Assembly (NCBI RefSeq): GCF_019976975.1
Contig: NZ_AP024630.1
Coordinates: 558,001 to 622,000 of the forward strand
Length of the DNA: 64,000 nucleotides
Origin: Arthrobacter sp. NtRootA1
GTDB taxonomy: Bacteria; Actinomycetota; Actinomycetes; Actinomycetales; Micrococcaceae
Reading direction: 5' to 3'
Each line of letters starts with the position of its first letter. Within the stretch, counting starts at the first letter, position 1. Positions 52,157-60,763 of this stretch are shown here, in pieces. A model generated the notes under the pieces. That model made no database searches and was not told the DNA's origin. It saw only the letters and a list, made by a program, of their open reading frames with translations. A program made the translations under genes and the position numbers.

Positions 52157-52232
52157 GGCTCCGTCCCCCACTTTGGGATGGGGCCTTTCCGTGAAGAGCC
52201 GATCACTGACCGCTAAAGTGAAGATCTCACAA
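52157..52232 (+). repeat. Direct repeat, left copy
   Basis: It begins GGCTCCGTCCC and contains GAAGAGCCGATCACTGACCG then CTAAAGTGAAGATCTCAC. The right copy at 57363-57436 has the same order with about 80 percent identity by eye. The two copies bracket the redox cassette in the same orientation. Confidence 0.7.
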
Positions 52233-52290
52233 ACCGTCGTAGAGAACTTCTTTGGACACCTCAGGGAAGATATGCCACAGCGTCCAAATC
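52213..52290 (+). pseudogene. Possible IS3-type transposase fragment
   Basis: One frame reads ISQTVVENFFGHLREDMPQ, which resembles the C-terminal ENFFxxLKxE segment of IS3-family OrfB integrases (last catalytic Glu). Only about 25 codons are preserved, and stops lie beyond. Chance similarity cannot be excluded. Confidence 0.4.
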
Positions 52291-52378
52291 CTCAATACGG
52301 AGCCACCCGCAGCAGCGCGGCACGATATATCTGCTGGTAAATCGCCGGGCTGCGTTCAGCCGCTCGGCTGCGCCCTCC

Positions 52379-53002
52379 TCAGCGGCGGCTCACGCGTGGC
52401 AGCAACGCGAACGCGCTTTCGGCAATCCGGGTCAAGCGGGCAGGGCTGTGGCCGTATGCACCGACGATGTCGGTCCCGCGGATCACGGTTAGCACGAGGA
52501 ATGCCAGATCTTCAGCATCGGCATCCGGGTCGATGTCTCCGTTGCGCTGCGCCGCGCGCACACACTCGGCCACCGCCGTCACGAGCATAGAGAAACATTC
52601 GGCAGCAAGGCGCTGCACCTCGGCGTCTGAGGCGCCGATCTCCAGGGCCATCTTGCCCGCGAAGCACGCAGCCGCCGCCCGGTCGGAAGCTGGAGGCACA
52701 TCGTCGGCTAGAGGCACCCCGTGGACGGCGCGGAGCAGGTAGCTGTGGAGCCGTTCCAGTGCGCCGTCGTCCGTTCCGGCGAGAACCTTCGCCGGAACGT
52801 TTCCCAACCGGTTGAAGTATCCGGTCATCGCTTGCACCAGCACGCCGTGTTTGCCGTCGAAAGCGGCATAGAGGCTGCCGCGGCCCAGGCCGGTTGCTGC
52901 GCTGATGTCGTCGACGCTCGTGCCGTTGTAGCCCGACTCGCGAAATTGCCGCTCGGCGGCATGGAGAACGTGGTCGCGGTCGAAGGTTCGTGGTCTCGCC
53001 AT
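52379..53002 (-). CDS. TetR-family regulator of the redox cassette
   Basis: 207 residues. HTH: DRDHVLHAAERQFRESGYNG and ISAATGLGRGSLYAAFDGKH. ATG 53002 begins at the conserved MARPRTF. It diverges from the SDR gene, and two direct operator copies lie in the gap. It likely represses the four cassette genes and responds to their substrate. Confidence 0.88.
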   Translation of the reverse strand: MARPRTFDRDHVLHAAERQFRESGYNGTSVDDISAATGLGRGSLYAAFDGKHGVLVQAMTGYFNRLGNVPAKVLAGTDDGALERLHSYLLRAVHGVPLADDVPPASDRAAAACFAGKMALEIGASDAEVQRLAAECFSMLVTAVAECVRAAQRNGDIDPDADAEDLAFLVLTVIRGTDIVGAYGHSPARLTRIAESAFALLPRVSRR

Positions 53003-53031
53003 ACATACAAGATAGAGCCGAAAGGTCGTAA

Positions 53032-53079
53032 TTGACAAATCAGTACAGAACCGCCTAGCGTTGTTGACTGTTCAGTACA
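53032..53079. promoter_or_regulatory. Direct-repeat operators overlapping the cassette promoter
   Basis: TTGACAAATCAGTACA (53032-53047) and TTGACTGTTCAGTACA (53064-53079) differ at only three central bases. Each begins with a perfect -35 hexamer. The 32-base spacing is about three helical turns, so two regulator dimers could sit on one face. Confidence 0.75.
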
Positions 53080-53140
53080 TAAATGTCTGACTCCCCATAT
53101 CTGGCGCGGCGAAGTCACGCCTATAGTCGAAGGAACCAAC

Positions 53141-53956
53141 ATGCAGACAGCTCTCCCAGTGGCCCTCGTGACGGGCGCTTCCTCAGGAATCGGGCGGGCA
53201 GCAGCTCGTGCCCTCGTAGACGCCGGCTTCGCGGTGGTCGGCACGAGCCGAAACGCCGCGAACGCCCGCCCGCTTGCCGGGGTGTCGTTCCTCGATCTCG
53301 ATGTAGCCAGCGACGAATCGGTCCATTCCCTGGTCGAGAAGGTGATCGAACGGTTTGGTCGGACCGACGTCCTGGTCAACAACGCAGGCGTGGGCGCCGT
53401 CGGCGCCGGCGAGGAAAGCTCGATCAACCAGACCAAGGAGGTCTTCGACATCAACGTCTTCGGCCTGATGCGGATGACAAACGCAGTGCTGCCCCACATG
53501 CGCGCCCAGGGCAGTGGCCGTGTGGTCAACGTCTCCTCGGTACTCGGTCTGATCCCAGCCCCCTTCATGGCTATCTACGCCGCCACCAAGCATGCAGTCG
53601 AGGGCTACTCGGAGTCCGTCGACCACGAGCTTCGCGAGCACGGCGTCCGGGTGCTGCTGGTCGAGCCGGCCTTTACAAGCACGAGTTTCGAGGCGAGCAG
53701 CCTGGCACCGGACTCGCCACTGCCGGTCTACTCCGCACAGCGGGAGGTCTCCCGAGACGTACTGGCCACCGCTTTACGTACCGCCGATGACCCCGATGTT
53801 GTCGCAAAAGTGATCGTCGCTGCCGCCACGGACTCCAAGCCCGCACCCAGGTACACCGCCGGTTCGATGGCCGGACGCGTGAGCGTCCTGCGCCGGTTCG
53901 TGCCCTCGCGCACCTTCGACAAACAGATCCGCAAGCTCAACCAACTGGCCGGCTGA
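53141..53956 (+). CDS. Short-chain dehydrogenase/reductase (classical SDR)
   Basis: 271 residues. The cofactor turn TGASSGIGRA is at 11-20, NNAG at about 80-83, and the catalytic Ser132/133, Tyr146 and Lys150 lie in VSSVLG and YAATK. It oxidises or reduces an alcohol/ketone with NAD(P)(H). First gene of the rightward cassette; its DNA is visibly richer in G+C, with frequent GCC/CTC codons, than that of the neighbours outside the cassette. Confidence 0.9.
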   Translation: MQTALPVALVTGASSGIGRAAARALVDAGFAVVGTSRNAANARPLAGVSFLDLDVASDESVHSLVEKVIERFGRTDVLVNNAGVGAVGAGEESSINQTKEVFDINVFGLMRMTNAVLPHMRAQGSGRVVNVSSVLGLIPAPFMAIYAATKHAVEGYSESVDHELREHGVRVLLVEPAFTSTSFEASSLAPDSPLPVYSAQREVSRDVLATALRTADDPDVVAKVIVAAATDSKPAPRYTAGSMAGRVSVLRRFVPSRTFDKQIRKLNQLAG

Positions 53957-54014
53957 CACCGAAGCCAGCACCAGCATCTCCCGTCCGACCCCTCTCGAAA
54001 CAGGCTCAACACGC

Positions 54015-54917
54015 ATGGACTTCGAACACGTCACTTTCGACTTGCCGCATGGCACTTTTCACGCTCTGCAGGGCGGTGACCCCACAGGTCAACCAACGAT
54101 CTTCCTGCACGGATTCCCGGACCACCCGCCGACGGCGAAGGCGTTCCTCGCCGAACTCGGCCGCCAGGGGCGCTACGTCCTCGCGCCTTGGCTTCGCGGT
54201 TACGCCCCGTCCCCGACGGCGGGTCCATTCGATTTCGCATCCTTGACCAGCGACGTGGTCGCGCTGATCGAGCAGTGGTCTCCCCAGCGCCAGGTGGACC
54301 TCATTGGCCACGACTGGGGCGCCTTCATCACGTACGACACCACCGTCACCGCGCCGGAGCGCATCAAACGCGCAGTCACGCTCGCTATCCCCCACCCCCT
54401 CACATTCATCGGCCGGCCCCGCCCCGCCCAACTCCGCCGGAGCTGGTACATGGCCTTCTTCCAACTTCCCGGAAGCGGCATGATCGCCCGAGCCCGCGAC
54501 TTCGCCCTCATCGACCGCCTCTGGCGTCAATGGTCACCAAACCTGACCCTCGACCCGGCTCTCCACGCGGAGCTACACGAGCACCTCGGAGCGAGCTTCC
54601 CCGCGCCCCTCAAGTACTACCGGGCGATGACCCGCCTGGGCATGCTGAAGGCTGCACGCCGCCTCTCCCACCCCATCACGGTGCCCCTGCTGCACATCCA
54701 CGGCGCAGACGATGACTGCATCCTCCCCCCGAACGTCGACGACCGGCATCGATACGCCGCTCCGCACGTGCGCGCCGTCGTCCCCGACCTCGGCCACTTC
54801 CTGCACATCGAAGCCCCCGAAGCGATCGCGGAACGGATCACGACATGGGTGGCGAGTGGCTCACCCGACCCTCGCCGCGCAACCAACCCGACAACCGTCC
54901 AGAACCCGAAAGGCTGA
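54015..54917 (+). CDS. Alpha/beta hydrolase (epoxide hydrolase/dehalogenase-like)
   Basis: 300 residues. HGFPDHPP at 32-39 forms the oxyanion region, the nucleophile is Asp100 in GHDWGA (not Ser), and the catalytic His is in GHFLHIEAPE. The Asp nucleophile in GHDWG points to epoxide hydrolases or haloalkane dehalogenases rather than esterases. It lies between the SDR and the flavoproteins, so an epoxide formed by a cassette monooxygenase is a conceivable substrate (inference). Confidence 0.85.
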   Translation: MDFEHVTFDLPHGTFHALQGGDPTGQPTIFLHGFPDHPPTAKAFLAELGRQGRYVLAPWLRGYAPSPTAGPFDFASLTSDVVALIEQWSPQRQVDLIGHDWGAFITYDTTVTAPERIKRAVTLAIPHPLTFIGRPRPAQLRRSWYMAFFQLPGSGMIARARDFALIDRLWRQWSPNLTLDPALHAELHEHLGASFPAPLKYYRAMTRLGMLKAARRLSHPITVPLLHIHGADDDCILPPNVDDRHRYAAPHVRAVVPDLGHFLHIEAPEAIAERITTWVASGSPDPRRATNPTTVQNPKG

Positions 54918-54924
54918 CCAAACC

Positions 54925-55938
54925 ATGACTGAGACGACTCCTCCATTCACGAGTGACGAACTGGCCGAAGGCACTATCGACACGGTGGTGATCGGAGGCG
55001 GCGCCGCAGGACTGAACGGCGCTCTGATCCTCGCCCGCTCCCGCCGCTCGGTCGTCGTGATCGACAGCGGCTACCCCCGCAACGCGCCAGCGGAAGCCGT
55101 GCACGGCCTCCTCGCCCTGGACGGCACGCCGCCGTCCGAGATCCTTCGACGGGGACGGGAGCACGTGCGCCACTACGCCGGACGCATCGTCCTCGGCGAG
55201 GTGGTCTCGGCTGAGCCCGCCGCCCCCTCAGCTGACGGGGATTTGCGGTTCACCGTCACCCTCGCCGACGGCCGCAGCATCACCGCCCGCCGCATCCTCG
55301 TGGCCACCGGCCTCACCGACGTTCTGCCGGACGTGCCCGGGCTCGCCGAACACTGGGGGCACAGCGTGGTGCACTGCCCGTACTGCCACGGCTGGGAGGT
55401 CCGCGACGAACCCATCGGTATCCTCGCCACCGGCCCGCTCTCCATCGCCCACGCGTATCTGTACCGTCAGCTGACCGAGGACCTGACCTACTTCACCCAC
55501 GGCACCGACCTGGACGAGGACAACCGCGCCCGCTTCGCCGCCCGGGGCATCCGCGTCATCGACACCCCGGTCACCGAGGTCGTCAACGACGCCGACGGCG
55601 CCCTCGCCGAGGTACGCCTGGCCGACGGCCAGGTCGTGGCCCGCCGGATCCTCGCGGTCCTCGCGCAGCTGCAGATCCGCGCCCAGGGCCTGGAAGGTCT
55701 GCACCTGCCCGACCAGGACCTGCCGAACAAGGGCCGCAGCTTCGCCTCCGGCACGGCCGGCATCACAGAGGTGCCTGGAGTGTGGGTGGCCGGCAACGCC
55801 ACCGATCTGACCGCCCAGGTCGGGGCCTCCGCAGCGGCCGGCGCACTGGCCGGGGCCGACATCAACAGGATGCTGGCCATAGCGGACACCGACGCGGCCC
55901 TGCACGCGGCTGGACCGGGTCCGACACCCCATGTCTGA
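54925..55938 (+). CDS. FAD-dependent thioredoxin-reductase-like oxidoreductase
   Basis: 337 residues. FAD motif GGGAAG at 24-29 and redox pair Cys151/Cys154 in HCPYCHGWEVR. The NADPH motif of true thioredoxin reductases is weak (GILATGPLSIAHAY). The HCPYCHGWE context is that of the TrxR-like group that includes dithiol oxidases of natural-product pathways. It starts 7 bases after the hydrolase stop with GAAAGG upstream. Confidence 0.85.
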   Translation: MTETTPPFTSDELAEGTIDTVVIGGGAAGLNGALILARSRRSVVVIDSGYPRNAPAEAVHGLLALDGTPPSEILRRGREHVRHYAGRIVLGEVVSAEPAAPSADGDLRFTVTLADGRSITARRILVATGLTDVLPDVPGLAEHWGHSVVHCPYCHGWEVRDEPIGILATGPLSIAHAYLYRQLTEDLTYFTHGTDLDEDNRARFAARGIRVIDTPVTEVVNDADGALAEVRLADGQVVARRILAVLAQLQIRAQGLEGLHLPDQDLPNKGRSFASGTAGITEVPGVWVAGNATDLTAQVGASAAAGALAGADINRMLAIADTDAALHAAGPGPTPHV

Positions 55939-55984
55939 ACGCACCGGCGTCGAAACCACCCACTCCCGAAAGGCACGAGATCCC

Positions 55985-57253
55985 ATGATTGCTGCTGAAG
56001 AGACGTTCGACGCGCCCAATCCCATGGACAAGAACATGACATTGCGACAGCGGGCCCTGGTGGTCGGCCTCGGGATCAGCGGGACCGCCTCCGCGCTGCG
56101 ACTGCATCGCGCGGGCTGGGACGTGGTGGTGCTGGAGAAGGCCCCCGAGCGGCGCCGCGGCGGATACTTCATCGCCCTGTTCGGGACCGGGATCGCCGCC
56201 GCCGAACGGCTGGGCATCGCCGATGCCGTGCCCAATCGCGTCGCTCCGGAAGCCGTGAGCTACGAAGTCGACCGCACGGACCGGCGCCGCCGCGGTCTAA
56301 GCTACGCCGATGTGTTCGGCGGGTCTCGACTCGTATTGCGGGGCGACGTCGAAGACGCGGCCTTCACCGCCCTGCCCGACGAAGTGGAGATCCGGTACGC
56401 GACCGTGCCGAGCGCGCTAGACCAGTACCTCGCCGGGGTGGACGTAGAGATCCGCGACCTGACGACGGAGACGACGACCGTCGAACGGTTCGACCTGGTG
56501 GTCGGGGCAGACGGACTGCGCTCGACGGTGCGCCGTCTTGCGTTCGAGCCCGAGCAGAGCCCGATCCGTCCAATGAACTACATGATCGCCGCGTACAGCC
56601 TGCCCGAGGCGGTACCCGGCTACCGCCTACACGACGGGCTGATCATGGCCGAGGAGGGCCGATCAGCCTGGGTGTTCCCGTTCGCCGACCGTCCGCCGAC
56701 GGTGCTGCTCTCCTACCGCACCGACGACGTCGACGCCCAGTTCACCCGGCCAGCCATCGACTCGCTGCGCGCCGCCTACGGCCCCGAGCCCACCGGCTCA
56801 ACGCTCGGTTGGCTGCTCGACCAGTTCGAGAAGGCCCCCGACCACCTGTTCGACTCCGCCGAACAGGTGCACCTCGACCACTGGCACAGCGGGCGAGTGG
56901 TGCTCGTCGGCGACGCCGCGTGGTGCCTGACCGTTTACTCCGGCATGGGGGCATCCACCGGCCTGGCCGGGGCCGACCTGCTCGGCACCATGCTGGAGCG
57001 CCACCCGCATGACGTGCCACGAGCGCTGCAGGACTGGGAGGACCACCTGCGACCGTTCGTCGACCACCACCTCGGCAGCGGTGTGAACATGCGCAGTTTC
57101 TTCACCCCAGGCAACCGCGCCGAGTTGCTGCTTCGGACCGCGATGATACGCCTCGCCCGGCTGCCGATCGCCGGCCGGTTGCTCGCCAAGATGAGGACCA
57201 ACAGCGCGGGCGTGCGGATGAAAAGTCTGGATATCGCCGCCGCTGCGGCGTGA
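55985..57253 (+). CDS. FAD-dependent monooxygenase (PHBH family)
   Basis: 422 residues from ATG 55985, which has GAAAGG at the same distance as the preceding gene; an ATG at 55931 overlapping the previous stop is also possible. FAD motifs: VVGLGISGTASALRL near 27-41, DLVVGADGLRSTVR, and VVLVGDAAWC. Class A flavoprotein monooxygenases add one oxygen to aromatic or polyketide substrates with NAD(P)H. Last gene of the cassette. Confidence 0.87.
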   Translation: MIAAEETFDAPNPMDKNMTLRQRALVVGLGISGTASALRLHRAGWDVVVLEKAPERRRGGYFIALFGTGIAAAERLGIADAVPNRVAPEAVSYEVDRTDRRRRGLSYADVFGGSRLVLRGDVEDAAFTALPDEVEIRYATVPSALDQYLAGVDVEIRDLTTETTTVERFDLVVGADGLRSTVRRLAFEPEQSPIRPMNYMIAAYSLPEAVPGYRLHDGLIMAEEGRSAWVFPFADRPPTVLLSYRTDDVDAQFTRPAIDSLRAAYGPEPTGSTLGWLLDQFEKAPDHLFDSAEQVHLDHWHSGRVVLVGDAAWCLTVYSGMGASTGLAGADLLGTMLERHPHDVPRALQDWEDHLRPFVDHHLGSGVNMRSFFTPGNRAELLLRTAMIRLARLPIAGRLLAKMRTNSAGVRMKSLDIAAAAA

Positions 57254-57360
57254 GACCAACCCGGTGCGGACCGTGTCGACCTGAGCACATAGAGAGGCAT
57301 ATGCCAGCCAACACGCCCGCCGACAGCACCTGTTGACGACGGGCATACCGCCACGCGAAG

Positions 57361-57391
57361 AAGGCTCCGTCCCAAGTGGGGACGGAGCCTT
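57361..57391. terminator. Terminator at the end of the redox cassette
   Basis: AAGGCTCCGTCCC (57361-57373) pairs perfectly with GGGACGGAGCCTT (57379-57391) around a five-base loop. It lies about 105 bases after the monooxygenase stop and is the first part of the right-hand direct repeat. Confidence 0.75.
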
Positions 57392-57436
57392 CTCAGAAGA
57401 GCCGGTCGCTGGCCGCTAAAGTGGAGACCTCACCAA
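57363..57436 (+). repeat. Direct repeat, right copy
   Basis: It contains AGAAGAGCCGGTCGCTGGCC and GCTAAAGTGGAGACCTCACC, matching 52157-52232 in the same orientation. It directly adjoins an IS3-like terminal sequence at 57444-57467. Confidence 0.7.
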
Positions 57437-57443
57437 TTTGAGA

Positions 57444-57467
57444 GTCCAACTTTCGGGGACCAGTTCA
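57444..57467. repeat. IS3-family-like terminal repeat remnant
   Basis: Read leftward, the sequence starts TGAACTGGTCCCCGAAAGTT and ends GGAC, which resembles the terminal inverted repeat of actinobacterial IS3-group elements. No intact partner end or transposase is present. It marks the right edge of the inserted cassette, four bases before the terminator arm of lysC. Confidence 0.5.
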
Positions 57468-57470
57468 CTT

Positions 57471-57486
57471 GCTCCGGTCCTCCTTG
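57471..57486. terminator. Right arm of a split terminator
   Basis: GCTCCGGTCCTCCTTG pairs with 52029-52046. It lies 20 bases from the lysC stop and would have been the shared terminator of the convergent tetR (51436) and lysC genes before the insertion. Confidence 0.65.
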
Positions 57487-57506
57487 TTTTGTAAGGCTTG
57501 GTGGCC

Positions 57507-58853
57507 CTAGCGGCCCGTGCCGCCGTAAACGGTAGCTTCAGCGTCGCCGTCGAGCTCGAATGCAGCGTGGATGGCGCGGACGGCGTCATCCAGGGCATCG
57601 GCGCTCGTGACAACCGAGATGCGGATTTCCGAGGTGGAGATCATGTCGATGTTGATGCCGGCGTCGGAGAGGGCCTTGAAGAACGTTGCCGAAACGCCGG
57701 GGTGTGAACGCATTCCCGCGCCGATCAGGGACAGCTTGCCAACGTGCTCGTTGTATTCGATGCTCTCGAAGCCGATTTGGTCTTCAGCTGCACGCAGGGC
57801 GGCCAAGGCATCGGCGCCTTCGACGATGGGAAGCGTGAACGAGATATCCGTGCGGCCCGTGCCGTGGGTGGACACGTTCTGCACGATCATGTCGATGTTC
57901 GAGTGCGCGTCCGCGATCACCTGGAAGATCGCAGCGGCCTTGCCCGGAATGTCCGGCACGCCTACAACGGTGACCTTGGCTTCGGACCGGTCGTGTGCAA
58001 CGCCGGAGATGATTGGCTGCTCCAAGGCAACTCCCTCTTGAATCGTGAACTTTTCATCGGCGCCCGGGATGACCCACGTGCCTTCGTGCTGGCTGAATGA
58101 CGAACGGACGTGCAGCGGCACGCCGAAACGGCGGGCGTACTCAACGCACCGCAGGTGCAGGATCTTGGCGCCGGAAGCAGCAAGTTCCAGCATTTCCTCG
58201 CTGGAGATGCGGTCGATCTTCTGGGCCGACGACACAACACGGGGATCGGCGGTATAGATGCCGTCCACGTCCGTGTAAATCTCGCAAACATCGGCTTCGA
58301 GCGCTGCAGCCAAGGCAACGGCCGTGGTGTCCGAGCCGCCACGACCCAGCGTTGTGATCTCGTTGGTGCTGCGGCTCATGCCCTGGAAGCCCGCAACGAT
58401 CGCAATGTGTCCCTTGTCCAGGGCGGTGCGGATGCGGTGGGGGTCGACGTCGATAATCCGGGCCTTGCCGTGGATGCCGTCGGTAATCATGCCTGCCTGG
58501 GAGCCCGTGAAGGACTGGGCGGAGGCGCCAAACTTGTTGATGGCCATGGCAAGCAGTGCCATGGAAATTCGTTCTCCGGCGGAAAGGAGCATGTCCATTT
58601 CGCGGGCAGGAGCGGAGTCCGTAACCTGGCCTGCGAGGTCCAGGAGTTCGTCTGTGGTGTCTCCCATGGCGGAAACAACAACCACAACCTCGTTGCCGGC
58701 CTTCTGCGCATCCACAACACGCTGAGCGACCCGCTTGATGCCATCAGCATCGGCAACCGAGGAACCGCCGAACTTCTGAACGATCAGCTGCTTGGTAATG
58801 GCAGCTCCGTCGGAGAGCTCGTCGATCTTCACTTCGGTAGTGGGCATAGTCAT
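57507..58853 (-). CDS. lysC: Aspartate kinase
   Basis: 448 residues. KFGGSSVAD at 27-35 is the kinase signature; the ATP/aspartate region includes [20 protein letters not shown]. Two C-terminal ACT domains (from about residue 290) bind lysine/threonine for feedback control. It phosphorylates aspartate, the first step to Lys, Met, Thr and diaminopimelate. Actinobacterial genes of this type often yield a shorter beta subunit from an internal start. GAGGG lies upstream of the ATG. Confidence 0.95.
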   Translation of the reverse strand: MTMPTTEVKIDELSDGAAITKQLIVQKFGGSSVADADGIKRVAQRVVDAQKAGNEVVVVVSAMGDTTDELLDLAGQVTDSAPAREMDMLLSAGERISMALLAMAINKFGASAQSFTGSQAGMITDGIHGKARIIDVDPHRIRTALDKGHIAIVAGFQGMSRSTNEITTLGRGGSDTTAVALAAALEADVCEIYTDVDGIYTADPRVVSSAQKIDRISSEEMLELAASGAKILHLRCVEYARRFGVPLHVRSSFSQHEGTWVIPGADEKFTIQEGVALEQPIISGVAHDRSEAKVTVVGVPDIPGKAAAIFQVIADAHSNIDMIVQNVSTHGTGRTDISFTLPIVEGADALAALRAAEDQIGFESIEYNEHVGKLSLIGAGMRSHPGVSATFFKALSDAGINIDMISTSEIRISVVTSADALDDAVRAIHAAFELDGDAEATVYGGTGR

Positions 58854-59052
58854 GCGCGCACCCTCACTGCATCAATAGGGTTCGAACGCGGCATGCCAAA
58901 ATCGAAATTGGAGCACGCCTGCGTAGCTTATTTGGCCAGTTTATCGCCGTGTGCAGGGCTGGTAGGAATTGTGACCACATGGCGGCCACACAGTCTGTTT
59001 CAGCAGCAGGTCCCCGGGCGTACGATCCCTTTTATGAGCATTGCGTGGTGCC

Positions 59053-60177
59053 ATGGCCAGGGTTCCTGAGAACCCGGAGGACCCGGGGCCGGCGCGCAGC
59101 GAATCGGAATACGAAGTGATCGGCGGCGGCGTAATCGACGACCGGTTTCCGCGGCATGACGGGACCGCGGGGAGTGAACACAGGCTGAACCATCAACCTG
59201 GGATCGCCGGCATTCTTGGAGCCGCTGTGCGGGAGGCGTGGGTTGACTGCCGCATGTCCTTGCAATCGTGGTGGTTCTGGTTGGCGTGCGCGTCCGCCTT
59301 GATTCTGGCCTGGGCGATGGCCACAGCTGTGGTGGCCTTCGGCGATGCCAACGGATGGTTCGAATCCAGTCTGCCAAGCGCCACGTACATACTGATGGCC
59401 GGTTTTATGGCAGTCGTTTCTGCACTCCTCGGGGCAGTGTGGGGCTTCCGTCAAACAGTTCGAACATTCTTAGGTGTGCTGTTCGCCGGAATGTTCCGCG
59501 GGGCAGCCTTCGCGGTGCCGTCCGGCATCTTGCTGCTCATCGTGGGCATGGCCGTCGGCGGGCCGATCGCGTTGGCGGGTGCCGGCGTCGTGGTTGTTGT
59601 CCTTGAAATTGTGTTGTTTGGACTCATAGGCGCCGGTGCCCGCGCCTGCTCGGGCCGAACGGCGGCAGGTGTTGCGTTGGCTGCGGCGCTGGTGGCATTC
59701 CTGTGCCTGGGCAACGTAGCGGCTACCATCGCGCTGATTCCGGGGACGGCGGTGATGGACCAAGCGTCAGTGCCCATCAACGTGGAGCGGGACGATGCAG
59801 GACGGATCACAGCATACGAGTGCGTTGGGCAACTGCGCCCCGTGGAAGTGGCGCATACAGAGTGGGTTGCTTGGCTGGCAGCGTCCAATCCGATCCTGCT
59901 CTTCGGTAGCATCGCCGCCGAGACGCTCCCCAAGGAGCATGAACTGACATGGGTGTTGTCCGGCTTGCAGTGGGCCGCCGATGGACCGAGCCGTGATGTT
60001 CCGTGTATCGGAGGGGAATCAAGTGATCAGCTTGCGCCTCCGGTGCCCGTCGCTGTCACTGGCCTCGTGATTCAGGCAGCGGTTGCTGCCTTGGTGCTCC
60101 TGCCGGGGCGCTGGTTGTCCTCGCGCCGCCTTACGTCAGCGCGTTCCGTCGGCCCTCAAACGCCCGGCCAAGCGTGA
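59053..60177 (+). CDS. Polytopic membrane protein of unknown function
   Basis: 374 residues. A polar N-terminus (1-70) is followed by about six membrane helices ([54 protein letters not shown] and others) and a C-terminal helix near residue 345. An extracytoplasmic region (about 245-330) has two cysteines (ECVGQL and DVPCIGG). The 3' end overlaps recR on the opposite strand by 47 bases. No family recognised. Confidence 0.65.
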   Translation: MARVPENPEDPGPARSESEYEVIGGGVIDDRFPRHDGTAGSEHRLNHQPGIAGILGAAVREAWVDCRMSLQSWWFWLACASALILAWAMATAVVAFGDANGWFESSLPSATYILMAGFMAVVSALLGAVWGFRQTVRTFLGVLFAGMFRGAAFAVPSGILLLIVGMAVGGPIALAGAGVVVVVLEIVLFGLIGAGARACSGRTAAGVALAAALVAFLCLGNVAATIALIPGTAVMDQASVPINVERDDAGRITAYECVGQLRPVEVAHTEWVAWLAASNPILLFGSIAAETLPKEHELTWVLSGLQWAADGPSRDVPCIGGESSDQLAPPVPVAVTGLVIQAAVAALVLLPGRWLSSRRLTSARSVGPQTPGQA

Positions 60178-60730
60178 CTTCGTCGGCGTACTCAAGGTCC
60201 CCACCCACTGGCAGGCCGGAAGCCAACCGCGTGACGGTGATCCCGATCGACTTGAGCATGCGGGCCAAGTAGGTGGCAGTGGCCTCGCCCTCAAGGTTGG
60301 GATCCGTGGCGATGATGATTTCCTGGATGGCGCCGTCGTTGAGGCGTGTGAGGAGTTCGCGGATCCGCAACTGCTCCGGGCCAATGCCCGCAATGGGATT
60401 GATGGCTCCTCCCAGCACGTGATACCGGCCGCGGAAGGAACGCGTGCGCTCTACAGCGAGAACGTCCTTGGACTCCTCAACCACGCAAATGACGGACGGA
60501 TCCCGCCTAGGATCGCGACAAATGTTGCACATTTCCTGCTCGGTGACGTTGCCGCACACAGTGCAGAACTTGACCCGTTCCTTCACCGTGGTGATGGCCG
60601 TAACGAGCCGCTTCATGTCCTCGGGATCTGCCTCAAGGATGTGGAACGCCAGGCGCTGTGCCGATTTCGGGCCCACACCGGGAAGCCGGCCGAGCTCGTC
60701 AATCAGCTCTTGAACTGCACCTTCGTACAA
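60131..60730 (-). CDS. recR: Recombination mediator RecR
   Basis: 199 residues. HhH motif [20 protein letters not shown], zinc finger Cys56-Cys59-Cys68-Cys71 ([19 protein letters not shown]), and a Toprim domain with [12 protein letters not shown]. RecR works with RecF/RecO to load RecA at gaps. It follows dnaX by 33 bases in the same direction, the common dnaX-recR order. Confidence 0.96.
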   Translation of the reverse strand: MYEGAVQELIDELGRLPGVGPKSAQRLAFHILEADPEDMKRLVTAITTVKERVKFCTVCGNVTEQEMCNICRDPRRDPSVICVVEESKDVLAVERTRSFRGRYHVLGGAINPIAGIGPEQLRIRELLTRLNDGAIQEIIIATDPNLEGEATATYLARMLKSIGITVTRLASGLPVGGDLEYADEVTLGRAFEGRRNALT

Positions 60731-60763
60731 AATGTCCTCGTTTGTTTGGTATTGATGCTGTCA

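Larger units (their letters stand above)
52047..52378. other. Insertion-sequence debris at the cassette's left edge
   Basis: No intact gene. It holds a copy of a repeat (52157-52232) that also occurs at 57363-57436, and a short transposase-like fragment (about 52213-52290). The remainder shows no recognisable feature. Confidence 0.5.

Noticed and set aside
57363-57436. ISL3-type end because of the GGCTCTTC-like sequence on the minus strand
   Set aside because: Only a short similarity; no ISL3 transposase or matching opposite end is present, and the adjoining terminal repeat looks more like an IS3-group end.
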